DNA of 64,000 nucleotides. It comes from Rhopalosiphum padi (taxonomy: Eukaryota > Arthropoda > Insecta > Hemiptera > Aphididae). The notes under the pieces were generated by a model. The model searched no databases. It was not told where the DNA came from and worked only from the letters and a program-made list of their open reading frames with translations. Numbering within the stretch: the first letter of the stretch is position 1; every line of letters begins with the position of its first letter. Where the stretch lies: positions 78,842,339 through 78,906,338 of the forward strand of contig NC_083599.1 of assembly GCF_020882245.1 (NCBI RefSeq), read 5' to 3'. Shown here piece after piece: positions 45,542 through 57,090 of this stretch. The translations under genes were made by a program, and so were the position numbers.

Positions 45542-47141
45542 TAATCGAAAAAGACATAAATACATTAATTATTATTGAGTAACATTTTCGATTATCTTTC
45601 TCCTTTAAACGAAGCTTGTGTTGGAGAAAGAGAGTTATTATATAATATAAGATACAATTATTATAATTATAGATTTACAAGGATAGAGTATAAGTTCTAT
45701 GTACACATAAAGCTAAATAAACAAAAAATAGTTTAGACATATTATCAAGAAAATATACACGATAAAGAAAGAAATATAACATAAACATATTAATCTAAGA
45801 TCGACAAATAAAACCTCATATATTAATTTATAAAGCTTAAATATAAAATAAAATTACATCAAATCATTATTTAACTCAAGAAATAGATATTTATATACCA
45901 AGCCCTTAATATTAATCCTTTCATCCCCAAGTAATTTTTTTTTTAAATTCAAAAGGCATAGAATTGAAAAACGTTGGTCCAAGATAATCTACAAAACACT
46001 GACCAAAAGATTTATTTGTATAATTAACAGTCAAGTCATATTTCCTCAATTCTCTTTTATTGCTGAACTTATTATGATATTTATCCAAGTTAAATTTCTT
46101 AACCAAGTACATAATAGCAATTTTTTTATACAATAACCTTATTGGCAAAACACCAAGTTCTCTGTAGTTGGCTTTCGTAGATCCTTCTAGAGTGAATTTA
46201 TTTAGGCAAATCCTGACTATATTGTTTTGATTAATTACTAGTGCATTTAATATGTTATCCCGAAGGCCACCCCATACCAATAGACCATATTGGAAATTTG
46301 ATTGATATAATGCAAAATATACTATTTTCATTGTTTGTTTAGGTACCATGTTTTTAAGTTTGATCAATTTAAATGTAATAAAACGTAGCTTTCCTAACAA
46401 ATTATTAATATGAAAATTCCATTTTAAGTTGTTATCAAATATAACACCCAAATATCGAATTTTTCCAACCATTTTAATTATTTTGCAGTTTTCCTGACTA
46501 CACATTTTATTATTGACACAGCCATGTACTGCTATAGTATTGAAGTTACAATCTGTTTTATTAATTGAGAATGGCATAAACACAGTTTTATCAACATTTA
46601 GAGATAGATTTCTATTGTTTAAAAAGTTTATTATTTGATTGAAACCTCTGCAGGCTTTCTCATATACCCCATCCCATGACTTGTGTGAGAATAGAAGACA
46701 AGTGTCATCAGCATAGGTAACTATCGATCCATCAAAATTTATATTACAAATTTCGTTAATATATATTATAAATAGAATGGGTCCAAGAACACTACCTTGA
46801 GGTACACCATTTTTAATTCCATATGTGTTACCATTTACTTCATTAATTTTCACTGACTGTTTTCTATTATGCAAATAGCTTTTAAACCAGTTTAGGCTCG
46901 AATTATTAATTCCAAAGCTAGGTAGTATGTTAAATAAAATTTGATGATTCACTGTATCAAAAGCCTTAGCTATGTCTAAAAATATTGCTAATGATTTATT
47001 GCTTTTGTCTAGATTACTGTATAGAAATTGAGTGACTTTATAAAGAGCATTCTCAGTACTTAACCCAGGTCTAAAGCCATACTGGTTTTTTGATAATAAG
47101 TTATTTTTTTCTAAGAACTCAATTAGTCTGGCTTTGATAAT
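45508..47141 (-). mobile_element. 5'-truncated LINE with 32-nt poly(A) tail
   Basis: A run of 32 T at 45508-45539 is the minus-strand poly(A) tail. The element is cut at its 5' end near 47141. The flanks TTTTTATTTA at 45497-45506 and 47142-47151 match over 10 bases and may be the target duplication, but both are low-complexity. It lies to the left of the BESS exon, probably in its intron. Confidence 0.8.
45921..47140 (-). CDS. LINE reverse transcriptase, open but truncated
   Basis: About 406 open codons to the stop at 45921. Motifs: QYGFRPGLSTENALYKV, FLDIAKAFDTVNHQIL (catalytic Asp), GVPQGSVLGPILFIIYINEI, TYADDTCLLF (catalytic Asp pair) and IRYLGVIFDNNLKWNFH. A complete C-terminal region with WGG motif (LLVWGGL) follows. 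No frameshift or stop is seen. The protein lacks its N-terminal endonuclease through truncation. It differs from the LINE at 43.5 kb in sequence and in having a poly(A) tail, so it is another family. Confidence 0.88.
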
Positions 47142-47160
47142 TTTTTATTTAATTATTAAG

Positions 47161-47560
47161 TGCTTTAAAGAATACCGAGGAAGAAAATAATTCCGATCCT
47201 GATAGGGCATTTTTATTGTCTTTGTTACCAGATTACAAAAGGTTAACATATGAACAAAAAACAGATTTTCGTTTGATGACCTTACAATATTTTAAACAAA
47301 TTTCTTTAGAAGCTAACCAGTCTCAACCATTATATGCTTCACATCACAATACAACTTATCCAAGTGTTTCACAAGCACATACCTCACAACTAACCTTACC
47401 TGTCTTGTCCACATATACATCAGATTCAACTACAAAAGTACCACCTCGACAGGCTCAACATTCAATGGCATTCCCTCCATTTCATTCTTCTAGCTCATAT
47501 TTATCTGCAGACCAAGATAATGCCAATACAATTTCTGACTATTACAGAAATTATCAATAA
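47161..47560 (+). CDS. BESS-motif protein, last exon (Harbinger-associated type)
   Basis: Exon beginning after TTATTAAG and open to a TAA at 47558-47560. ENNSDPDRAFLLSLLPDYKR then LTYEQKTDFRLMTLQYFKQI is a BESS protein-interaction motif; the rest is Ser/Thr/Gln-rich (TSQLTLPVLSTYTSDSTTK). Such proteins usually have an N-terminal MADF (Myb-like) DNA-binding domain, which is not found here and would lie to the left across the LINE. In PIF/Harbinger elements a MADF/Myb partner helps the transposase; the Harbinger exon at 48.1-48.4 kb on the opposite strand supports that reading. It could also be a host MADF-BESS gene fragment. Confidence 0.6.
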
Positions 47561-48123
47561 TATCTACAAATCTACTATTATCTTTAGTTTATTTTTTATT
47601 TTGCATAACAAAGTGATTGTTTTATTTTATATTTTTAAAATGTTATTTGATGTACCTCTCTTGTTTTAAATTTTTCAAAAATGTTATATGGTACTAAAGC
47701 TACTAAATATTTTCTTAAGTATTTATTTAGACCGACTAAAACATTTTGAGGGGTGTGATTGCGTTCTGGAGGTGCATAAGTTCTCTCCAAATCTACCCCT
47801 ATGGTTGCCAGACTGGGCGATTGTAAACTCTCCCGTGTCTTCAGTACTACTTATTTAATTTAATAAATATCATAAAATAAATCTAATATAAATTTTAATT
47901 TAATTTAAAAATAGTCAATCATACAATAATAATAATATAAATTAACGCCGTTGCTATGAGATATAATATAGTCAAAATACAATAAAAAATAAAAAATTTT
48001 AATTCTTTTTTTCGTTAATAGAAAGATAGATTTTAAAAAACTTATAGTATCTATTTATAATCTAATATTTTTATTTTTGACTTATGAAACGCCAAACACA
48101 TGTTTAAATTTTAGCTAACTTAC
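47561..48123. other. Region where Harbinger catalytic exons would be expected
   Basis: No DDE motifs of a Harbinger nuclease are visible. A minus-strand open stretch near 47840-47650 reads LERTYAPPERNHTPQNVLVG, which I do not recognise. Confidence 0.35.
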
Positions 48124-48422
48124 CTCAAAGTAATTGTAAGCCGTTCTTCAGCACAAATTGGATTACGAAATACTGTGGTGGTTTTAGTTATATGTGGACG
48201 TAGAATTTCTAATAACTCATCAAAACTCGAAATTGACATGCGATAGTATTCGAAAAATTTTTGTGGATAACGCCTTATGTTTTTAAAAAAATCTTTGAAA
48301 TGTTCCATTTTTTCTCGTTCTACATTGAGTGGATGAACCCAATACCTCCTTTCTGATTTAATTGTATCCAATAAACCAAGTGCTTCAGTTACTGCAATGA
48401 CTTTAAGTTTTTTACGATTCAT
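48124..48422 (-). pseudogene. PIF/Harbinger transposase, N-terminal exon
   Basis: Exon 48422-48124 with donor GTAAGT codes ERRYWVHPLNVEREKMEHFK, YPQKFFEYYRMSISSFDELL and ICAEERLTITLR, the N-terminal helical region of HARBI1-like nucleases. The start MNRKKLKVIAVTEALGLL is plausible. The exons with the DDE residues are not found nearby, so the copy appears internally deleted. It lies 415 bases inside the terminus at 48837 and runs convergently with the BESS exon. Confidence 0.75.
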
Positions 48423-48639
48423 TCTAACAAGATACCTAATAATTTAAAAATTAATTAATAGCAATTTACGGAAACGAACAAATTATAATAATATATTTAC
48501 TTGTGTAGAATAATCAAATTTTTAAATGTAATACCTTTGAATAATATAAATACGCACTTAATAAATAAATCGCACACTAATTTTTTAAATAAAATATTTT
48601 ATAGTATAGTAAAATTACTAATTACATTCAGAACGATGT

Positions 48640-48837
48640 TAGAGAAGTAAGTAAGTAAGTAAGTAGGTGAAGATACTTTCGATGACGTCCATCGCGTTAT
48701 TGAAATAATTTGACCTACGAGACAAACAGAAGGAACGTTTTCAATAAGAAACGCATAGATGTGGCATCTACGCGTCATCCTGTCGAAAAGCGTCCGGCCA
48801 AACCGGACCCGCCAAAACGCATAGTGTGGCACGGCCC
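48640..48837 (-). mobile_element. Harbinger terminus with subterminal repeats
   Basis: Read on the minus strand the end is GGGCCGTGCCACACTATGCG, next to TTA (48838-48840) as expected for a 3-bp target duplication. AAACGCATAG followed by GTGGCA-type sequence occurs twice (near 48748 and 48815), likely transposase sites. A (GTAA)n microsatellite precedes at about 48644-48665. Confidence 0.65.
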
Positions 48838-49078
48838 TTAATAATCAGTGTTATGACTGTTAATGATTTTAAATTACCTTTAAATATATATTAATATTAA
48901 ATATATATATTAATATAATAATATATTACACATGAGCACATAACTGTTAAATAATCATACTCCAAACTGAATTATTATATTATTCATAATTTATTAGTAT
49001 TAATAATACTCTGTTTTCTCATTTTACAAATTCCATAAATATAGTATATGATGAATAGGTATTTAAATAAAAATAATA

Positions 49079-50153
49079 TTACTGTAATCGTTCTATAGAA
49101 GCAAGCCCTCTTTCTGATAAAAATTGTATTGTCGAAACTACGCGATGTAATACATTTTTCCAATAATTAATTTCGTTATTAACCTGTTCTTGCAAAGCAT
49201 TATCTATAACCTCAGTATTTTTAGTGGTTCTTAAAAACCACTTACGGACACATGTGCTATGAGATAAACTTTTTTCGTGTTCTTCAACTAAATAGTGACA
49301 CTTTTGCCAATTTGTAAATCCTACAGATGGATCACTAAATACTTGTTTTTTAGTTGCAAAAATAAGACATTGAAAACAAAACAAGGCATTTTTTGATTTC
49401 GAATAAAGAAGCCAAGATCTATTTTTACATTCACCATTAAGAAGACGTCTTTCAAATATATTACTTGGAAGTTTTCTTAATTGTTTGCCATACAATCGTT
49501 TAGTATTTTTAAAATCAATATGGTCCCTATTTTCAAATGGTGGATTTTTTAACAAATAATTTATTATTTCAGGAGAAGTAAGATTCCATTCAGCTGGATC
49601 TGAACATGGTATAGTGACGGAACTCTCAAATAATAATTTATCATTATTATTGCTATTGCCCTTTAAACAATTATTTTCGACAACATTTTCAAGTAAAGAA
49701 TCTGTTTTATCACAACTTTGTACGATACAATTATCTTCCGATTCGTTAACATTTATTATTGTTTCAGTATTTACATTTTCAATTTCAACATTAAGTGGAG
49801 AAGTCAAAAATAACAAAACAAAAAAAAATTAGATGAAAAATCGTAATCTGAGCTGTAATTTTGAATTTAAACGTGTATAAAAAAAAATTCTTTGAGTTTA
49901 TTTTTATGAAACTTAAATTTAAAAAAAAATTAAATATATTCTATCCTTATTTGATTAAGATGATAATTTTACATAATTTTACTAACTTTCCAGCTGTAAA
50001 TAGGTATATATTATAAATCGTCTAATAGCTTACCTTTTTAAAAAAACCGTCCAATTTTTGACATTGTTCAATAACATCTTTATTTTTTTTATTTTTTTCG
50101 ATTGCCTTTTTACGATATTCACTACCACTTAATTTAATTCTTTTAGCACTCAT
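49079..50153 (-). pseudogene. hAT transposase, N-terminal TTF-finger part only
   Basis: Exon 1 (50153-50034) starts MSAKRIKLSGSEYRKKAI and has donor GTAAGC. The second block (about 49816-49079) holds CSDPAEWNLTSPEIINYLL, NRSWLLYSKSKNALFCFQCL, SVGFTNWQKC and LSHSTCVRKWF, a TTF-type zinc finger as in ZMYM1-like hATs. The frame stops at 49079 just after FLSERGLASIERLQ, where related proteins go on into the catalytic core; that core is absent. Same domain type as the hAT at 8-11.9 kb, in the same orientation. Confidence 0.8.
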
Positions 50154-50679
50154 CTTTAAACAACTATTATCGTCAATTGCGAACTTTCAACACTAACACT
50201 GATGTAGTTATAATTGATGATCGAGTACTGACTTATTTGTAATTTTATTCAAATATTCAGATATTATTATTGACATAATTTTAAAAATAATCTACATATT
50301 TACAAATATATATAATATATATTACTTTATATATACCAGATACCTACATTTTATTAGGCGCATGCATGCACGTATTTTAACAAAGTTAAGACGATAACAA
50401 GCGTAGTCAATGACGTGACACAGGAAATCGATCAGACAAAACTGCAGAAGTCGTTTATTTTACAAAATTCTATGTAAACTGTGATTATTATTTATTACCA
50501 CTGTAATAATGATTATCTACACTATGCACTAGTCCATCCTAATAATAATATTATTGACACATTATTTTACTATTTAGTGCCATAGTTTATAATTTTATAT
50601 TTTAAAATATAATATTACTCGATTTAACATTGAAAAAAAAGTGCACAGTATTTAATATTAGTATTACAAAAGTTATATG

Positions 50680-50744
50680 CCGCCCCAAAAAATTTGCCGC
50701 TCTGGAGCAAAAGCTCATTTTGCACCTATGTTAATCCGGCTCTG
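50680..50744 (-). mobile_element. 5' terminus of the TTF-finger hAT
   Basis: On the minus strand the end reads CAGAGCCGGATTAACATAGG from 50744, a recognisable hAT terminus, and is followed inward by GCAGCGGC-type sequence. The 3' terminus of this element is not found, so the TSD cannot be tested. Confidence 0.65.
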
Positions 50745-50810
50745 CTGGTAATACCATTTTGACTGAGTATGTATTTAAATTGTTGGTTTCGCAAGGGTAC
50801 ATTTTTGGTA

Positions 50811-51467
50811 TTAAACTATATCATTTCTTAATAGTTCATAGCTACACGGAAAGGTTATTTTTATTAATCCTGGGTGATTGTAATTTAATTTAAGTTCTTC
50901 TGTTTTGGTTATATTTAATATTTCTTTTTTAATGCTTAAGGTAGGTTGTGGGTTAGTTATGGCGTATGTGTTTATTCCTATTTGTTTTATTATTATAGAG
51001 TCGTCATCATATTGTTTAATGCATTGGAAATAGCAGTATTGATTAATTATATCTAATTTTTTGTTTTTAAAAATTGCTTCTACGCATTTTGGGGAAAGAG
51101 TAATATCTGATGAAAATTTTGGAATATAACATAGGTCTGTTATTGGTGGGTCACAGTGTTGTAGGCCGATTCCTGATATTATCCTGTGCTCATCATTCAT
51201 GGAATTAATCGCTATATATGTTTTTTCTGAGTATATAATGCAAGTAGACTCGTGAAACTTAAAAAGAGTTGGAATGTATTGATATAGTTTCCATTTTGCC
51301 GATTTTTCTTGGATAGGTATTATGATTTTAATTAGAATTTTCGATTTTGAAAATTGACATTCGGTAATTGGTAAGTTATAATATGTATGAAAATGTTCTA
51401 ATGGTATAGTTAATTCATATCCATCTCTTTCGATTGCTCTTTTTAATTTTGTTAATAATAAGTTCAT
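50811..51467 (-). CDS. Possible endogenous envelope/F-like glycoprotein fragment
   Basis: 218 open codons between two hAT ends. It shows spaced cysteines (ITECQF, STCIIYSEKT, LQHCDPP, LCYIPK, PKCVEAIF, YCYFQCIKQ) and a beta-rich pattern (ILIKIIIPIQEKSAKWKLYQ). Spacing and style recall the ectodomain of baculovirus-F-like or errantivirus-like envelope proteins found in insect genomes. No signal peptide, fusion site or membrane segment is visible in the fragment. No gag or pol sequence lies beside it. It could also be an unrelated secreted protein. Its class is a guess from pattern only. Confidence 0.3.
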   Translation of the reverse strand: MNLLLTKLKRAIERDGYELTIPLEHFHTYYNLPITECQFSKSKILIKIIIPIQEKSAKWKLYQYIPTLFKFHESTCIIYSEKTYIAINSMNDEHRIISGIGLQHCDPPITDLCYIPKFSSDITLSPKCVEAIFKNKKLDIINQYCYFQCIKQYDDDSIIIKQIGINTYAITNPQPTLSIKKEILNITKTEELKLNYNHPGLIKITFPCSYELLRNDIV

Positions 51468-51708
51468 TGTTATAAAATATTTAAGAAAATACCAATAGTA
51501 TTATATTACCGAAAGAGATGGGTCGAAATTTATTTTTCTAAATTAATTTTATTATTATCATATTTTAAACTCATTAAAATCAATTATTTATTTAAACAGG
51601 AATTTATGTGTATTATTATGAATATTCATCTAATTTACATTTAAATCAATTTTTTATAACCCATCCCTATAGATATATAAAACTAATATTAGCAGTGTAG
51701 GTATATAC

Positions 51709-54121
51709 CAGTGTTCGGAACGTTCACTAAAAAAATGAATTCGTTCACGTTCACTTCGTGTTTTTTTCAAACGAACGCGTTCACATTCACGTTCTTTCAA
51801 AAAATGAACGCGTTCATTAGGTCGTTCATTTAATTTTTTTTACATGAATCGTTAACCTGCAGAAAATATAAAAATCCATAAACTATATGATTCAACCCAA
51901 AAATAAAAATACAATTTATAAAGTATCTGAATTATATTTTTAATATCTGACATGTTATTTGAGTTACCTACATTTTGATAAGTATTTCCTTTTCCTAGTG
52001 ATAAAATTAATCAAATACTAGGGCACTATGCAGACTAGTTGAAAAAAATCTTTTCGTTTGAAGACTTAAATTCAGGTGGAATTGAAAAATATGATTTTAT
52101 TTCCTAATATATTCAACTGACACTTTAAATATTGAAACAATAACAGTAAATAGGTACATAATAAATAAATGGGTCATATTTTAATTTGATACATTTTTAA
52201 AACTTTATTAAATAAAAAAAAACAATTTGCATTCTTATGTTATCATTATTTAAAACATAAAATAAAATATAACTGTGGGTAAATATCTATATAAATATCT
52301 GTATTATAATACATTATAGTCATATGAATTATAGTATAATTATTATACTTATTACTTATAAGTAAAAAAGAAAAACCATTTATAAATTTTATTGAATTTC
52401 AAAACATCTTATTTTGTTTTAATAAAATTAAGTTTTCAAACATATCATCACCCAGTCTATGGCGTTTTGAGGTCATTACATTTCCACTAGTACTAAATAA
52501 CCTTTCTACGGGTGCACTAGAGGGTAAACTTGTAATAAATTGAATGAATTTGGATAGTACTTTAGGAAATGCAAATAAACTTTTTAAATCAACATTTTTG
52601 TTTTTTTAAGAAATTTAAAAGTTCTTGATCTAAGGTTATTATTTGATTAGAATAGCTTTTTGTTGGTAAACAAAAAAAACCTTTATTTGAATCAGAATCA
52701 GAATTACTATCTGAATTACCATCAGATACTTCATTTTCAGAACATGAAAACTCAGTTTTTAAAAATAATTCTGCATTCAATTTGTCGTTACCTTCCAGCC
52801 AATTTAATTTAAATCTTGGAATAAGACATGCAGCAATCACTAATTCTTTTTCCATCCATATGTGATCAAATCTAAAACACCAGTAACATAATAATATTAA
52901 TTAAGAATAACCATTAATATATTAAATAATAATTTATTAAATTTTTTAATTTAGTCATACAAACCTTTTTATTATTGATCTTAAAATAGCTTCTTGTAGA
53001 AGTATACAATGCGTCATAGGTTTACATTGTCTACTTTTAATTTTTTTCTCTAAAGCATGTAAAGTTGGTAGCAGATATCTCATATATATAGCTTTTTCAC
53101 CTTGTAAGAATTCTAAGGACTCTGCGACTGGTCCAAATATATCACAAAATTCATTTATGAATAAAGCTTCATTATTTATTATTCTTGGTAATGTATTAAA
53201 ATCTAGGACTTGGTTCAATTTTTCTAAGCCACCAGGTCCATTTATAATTATTTTTAATTGAAATAATGCATCGTATGTGGAATTCCATCTTGTTTTATTA
53301 AGTACTTCATGGATTTTTTCTGCCACAATTGTCGAGTGATTTTGTTTTGACCAAAGTTTTGTTAACTTGGCAAAGAGTTTTCTGCAGAGCTTTTTGAGTT
53401 ACAGAACATCAGCCTTTCATTCATTTTCATTGAACCATTTTCCAAGATCATTAGTTGCGACCAAGTTCAAAGTATGACTCACACATCGTCTGTGAGAGGA
53501 CAAACTAACTTATTTACATAATCATTTTCTGCACCACCTTCAGCATTTTCAATTATACTAGTTAAATCAATTAGCTCTATTTCTTCATCTTTATCCTGAT
53601 CTTCAACAAATAAGTTTTCCTCATAAATTTTATCAATGCCAAAAACCCTAAATGCTTTAATAAAATTGCCACCATTATCAGTTGTAGTAGTAGTTACTTT
53701 ATTTTGAATTTTGTATTTTATGTTTATATTATATATTTCTTTGGCTATTACATCAAAAGTATGCCGACCTTTTATCATTGCACAAGCTAATGATGCACTT
53801 CTCTAACTAACGTCGTTGTATTAATCCAATGGACTGTTAGATTTTTACCTTGGGTCCAACAATCTGCAGTTTCTGATATATATTCAATATTTGATAGTGT
53901 TTTAGTAATGTTATCTACCATTGAATCAGCTGCAGAGTTTAACCGTGTTTTCAATGTTTTTGAACACATTATGATACACTTAATGATTTTGGTAGACCCA
54001 ATCTAATTAAATTTAAAAAAACTGGCTTGTTAACAATATTAATTGGCTGTGTATCATGAACAATAAATTTAATAATTGCCGAGTCCAGTTGCTTTTGCGT
54101 TATTATTTCATTTCCCGTACC
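51709..54121 (-). pseudogene. Decayed hAT transposon, ZBED4-like
   Basis: Minus-strand motifs from 54120: ITQKQLDSAIIKFIVHDTQP, FLNLIRLGLPKSLSV, SETADCWTQGKNLTVHWI, KGRHTFDVIAKEI, TTTTDNGGNFIKAFRVFG, VSHTLNLVATNDLGKW, LNKTRWNSTYDALFQL, LEFLQGEKAIYMRYLLPTL, AACLIPRFKLNW and, after a frame change near 52610, LPSSAPVERLFSTSG. A stop and at least two frameshifts break it. The 3' terminus CAGTGTTCGGAACG starts at 51709. The 5' part is lost where a LINE begins near 54132. Confidence 0.8.
51841..52460. other. hAT 3' untranslated region
   Basis: AT-rich, no gene; lies between the subterminal word array and the C-terminal coding end of the ZBED hAT. Confidence 0.4.
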
Positions 54122-54131
54122 AAATCTGTGT

Positions 54132-55440
54132 AATGTGGACTAATAACGGCTAATATTGCTAATTGCTTACCGAACAAAGCCTTCATACTGCTTACTTATA
54201 TCTACAATGCTATTTTGAGACTTTCATACTTCCCCACACTTTGGAAGTTTTCGCAAATAATTATGTTTGCTAAGCCGGACAAGCCTCCTGACCTTCCAAC
54301 ATCCTATAGACCTATAAGTCTATTGCCATTCTTCTCAAAAATTTGCGAAAGACTCATTCTCAAACGTATTTATCCGAACATATTATCAAAAAATGTACTC
54401 CCGTCCTCACAATTTGGCTTTAGAGCCAAACACAGCACCGTACACCAGGTCCATAGAGTAATTGATGCAATCTCTACCTCTCTTGAAAACAAATGCTACT
54501 GCACTTGTGAGTTTTTAGACATCTCCCAGGCATTTGACAAAATCTGGCATGAAGGTCTTCTATTTAAACTTCGTAAATTTCTTCCTCCTACACTATTTCT
54601 ACTAATGGAGTCATATCTTACAGACCGACATTTTCAAATACGTCAAGGTTCCGCCACCTAAAATATAGCCACAATTAGTGCAGGAGTACCCCAAGGAGGT
54701 GTACTTTCTCCTGTCTTATTTAATATTTATGCTGACGATCAACCTTCTATACAAAATACTATTGTTGCTGATTATGCTGACGATAGTCATATTGTCAGTA
54801 CATAATGATCCACTGATTGCTTCAAGAAATTTACAATCCCACCTAAATTTACTCTCAGAATGGTATGCCAAATGGAAAATTAAATTAAACAACAACAAAT
54901 CCATTCACACAACCTTCACCCTAAGACACGGACTTTGCCCTAACGTAACTGTAAATAATTTACCTATCCCAGATCTTGACACTGTTAAATACTTAGGACT
55001 AAACCTCGACAAAAGACTAACATGGCTAAATCATATAAGAAAAAAAAGACTAATACTTAATGCCCGCTCCCGCTCTCTAAAATTATTACTTTCAAAAAAT
55101 AAATTCTCATCTTTAAAAACAAAACTTCAAATATACAAATCTCTTCTGAAACCCATATGGACGTATTGAATTCAACTATGGGGTTCGGCAAAAAAATCTA
55201 ATTTAAATAAAATTCAGGCCTTCCAAAATATTACACTTCGTAAAATCACAAATGCCCCACCATTCGTCTCTAACATAATCCTCCATAAATACCTAGGTAT
55301 AAAAACAGTAGAAGAAGAAGCTGCTGTTTTCTACAAACGGTTTTATAATAAATTAGAAAATCATGAAAATCCTCTAATAAAAGGCCTACATATCCCGTCA
55401 CTTCCTGGTAATCCCTGTCGCAGGCTGAAAAGGAAATGGT
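54132..55440 (+). pseudogene. Jockey-like LINE reverse transcriptase, decayed
   Basis: Starts inside the gene: LRLSYFPTLWKFSQIIMFAK, then LPTSYRPISLLPFFSKICER, SSQFGFRAKHSTVHQVHRVI, CEFLDISQAFDKIWHEGLL (catalytic Asp), a TAA at 54659-54661, GVPQGGVLSPVLFNIYADD, a frame change near 54745, DYADDSHI (catalytic Asp pair), LDTVKYLGLNLDKRLTWLNH, a TGA near 55168, then IQLWGSAKKSNLNKIQAFQN and LKRKWCRDR. Order and motifs are those of jockey-clade LINEs. It is 5'-truncated and carries at least two stops and one frameshift. It cuts off the hAT on its left. Confidence 0.88.
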
Positions 55441-55946
55441 GTAGGGATCGGTAATATTGAATTGAGTCCGGCAAATATTTTTAGGTTATCGGAGTTGAGT
55501 CCCGTAAATATTTTTAGATTATTGGAGTTGAGTCCCTTCAGTCTATTAGCGTTATCCAGAAGACACCACGTGGAGGTTGACTGAGTAGTCTCCCAAAAAT
55601 TGTGTGTGACGGTTCACAGTTTTTTCTCAAATAATATAAAACTACAAAATAGTATTAAGTATAAAAAGTTATTTAATTAAAAAAAAAATTTTAAAAAAAT
55701 TATGTGTGATGTAAAATATATAAGTACACTCCCAAAAATTGTGTAAAAATAATATAAAGTATAAAAATTTAAAAAGTTAATGAACAAAAAAAATTAAAAT
55801 ATAATTATGTGTAATATAAATATAATATAATTTAAATAGTTGCCGGTAAAAATTTAAAAGATACAGACTTTAAAAACTCAAATTTGCAAATTTGTTTAGT
55901 AGTGTATTTTTTTATCTGTTCCCGTAAAAATTGTTCATTTTCCAAT
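55441..55946. repeat. LINE 3' region and tandem repeats
   Basis: 55450-55540 holds three near-copies of a roughly 42-base unit around GGAGTTGAGTCCC and TAAATATTTTTAGATTA. 55588-55725 and 55726-55860 are imperfect direct repeats, each starting CTCCCAAAAATTGTGT and containing AATAATATAAA and ATTATGTGT. No coding sequence. Confidence 0.6.
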
Positions 55947-56790
55947 TTATTTTAACATGGTTTCGTTGATTTGCTTCTCGTATGTATTTTTACATGGTTT
56001 CGTTGATTTGCTTCGTAATTTTATATATGTATCTGACTGTATACCCAAAAGAGTGTCAACTAGAATAAAAATATTAAATCCATTTAATTTTGCGTTAAAA
56101 TTTTCACAACTGTTAGTGGTCCGATTAGTGCTGGCTGAAAAATTACTCCAAATTTTTGGGGGAAACTGTGCAACATCATCGTCAACGTAATTATTTAAAA
56201 TATAATCTGTGAACCTGTCAATTTTTTCGTTATTACATGGTTTTATTGTCATCAAATCTTCCGTGAAACATTCGACTACCTCATTTTCGTTTAAAAATGG
56301 CAAACCGAAAAAATACTTAAGATATCTCTACCTTTTTCGGAATCAGATTTGTATTCCTTAGATAGACCCAACTTCTGAATTGTTCGCCACCAGCTTTGAC
56401 CCAAATGGAATCGACACCCTTTGATTCTAACATCGGTCCAGACTTGTTTAATAGCAGTATGGATTCCATTTTCAAAATCTACATAAATTTCTGAAGGGTG
56501 AAATATCAAACTTAGCGATGTACAATAGTTCATAATATGTTGAAATGTTTCAACATAAATATTCGACTCTTTCGTGGGCAACAGCAAAAACACAAGAGGA
56601 ACAAATGCATCTTTAAAGTAACCATGTATCGTAAAAATTTAGTTAAAGTATTTCGGAGAGCTTTTAAACGTCCCGTCAATATATATTTTTTTTACATCAC
56701 ACAAAACATATAAATTAATTTTCGTCGAAAATTCTATTATCGATTTTTCGATGTCATTTAAAAATATAAAGTTTTTTTTTTTATTTGTTA
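55947..56790 (-). pseudogene. Mutator-like (MULE) transposase fragment
   Basis: Minus strand: INLYVLCDVKKIYIDGTFKS, an in-frame stop near 56640, KDAFVPLVFLLLPTKESNIY, EIYVDFENGIHTAIKQVW (catalytic Asp region), IKGCRFHLGQSWWRTIQKLG (C-x2-H), a frame change near 56320, then FLNENEVVECFTED, PKIWSNFSASTNRTTNSCEN (catalytic Glu region) and DTYIKLRS. These are the conserved blocks of MULE transposases of the FLYWCH-associated type. N-terminal zinc finger and both termini are missing. Confidence 0.8.
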
Positions 56791-57090
56791 TAATATTGGT
56801 ATTCGTTTAGTATGTGACCTACCGTATAGGGTGATCGTTTTGTATGCGTGACCTACCGGTCCGGTAATTAATTTAAAAACATACAAATTAAAAATTATAT
56901 AATTAGGCGTTATTTTATTATTACAGATAACGGATTATATTCAATATCAGTCAAAATATATTATTATTACAAATTATGGATTATATTATCAGTTAAAATT
57001 AATTTAAAAATAGTTACAATTAAAAATTATATAATTAGGTTATTTCACTATTACAGAATATCAGTATAAAAAAAAATGCATAAAATTAAA
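56791..57090. repeat. Direct repeats between MULE and Merlin
   Basis: GTATGTGACCTACCG and GTATGCGTGACCTACCGG lie 29 bases apart near 56810-56860. A longer pair, each containing AAAATTATATAATTAGG then ATTACAGA, lies at about 56868-56955 and 56999-57064. They may be remains of Merlin or MULE ends. Confidence 0.4.
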
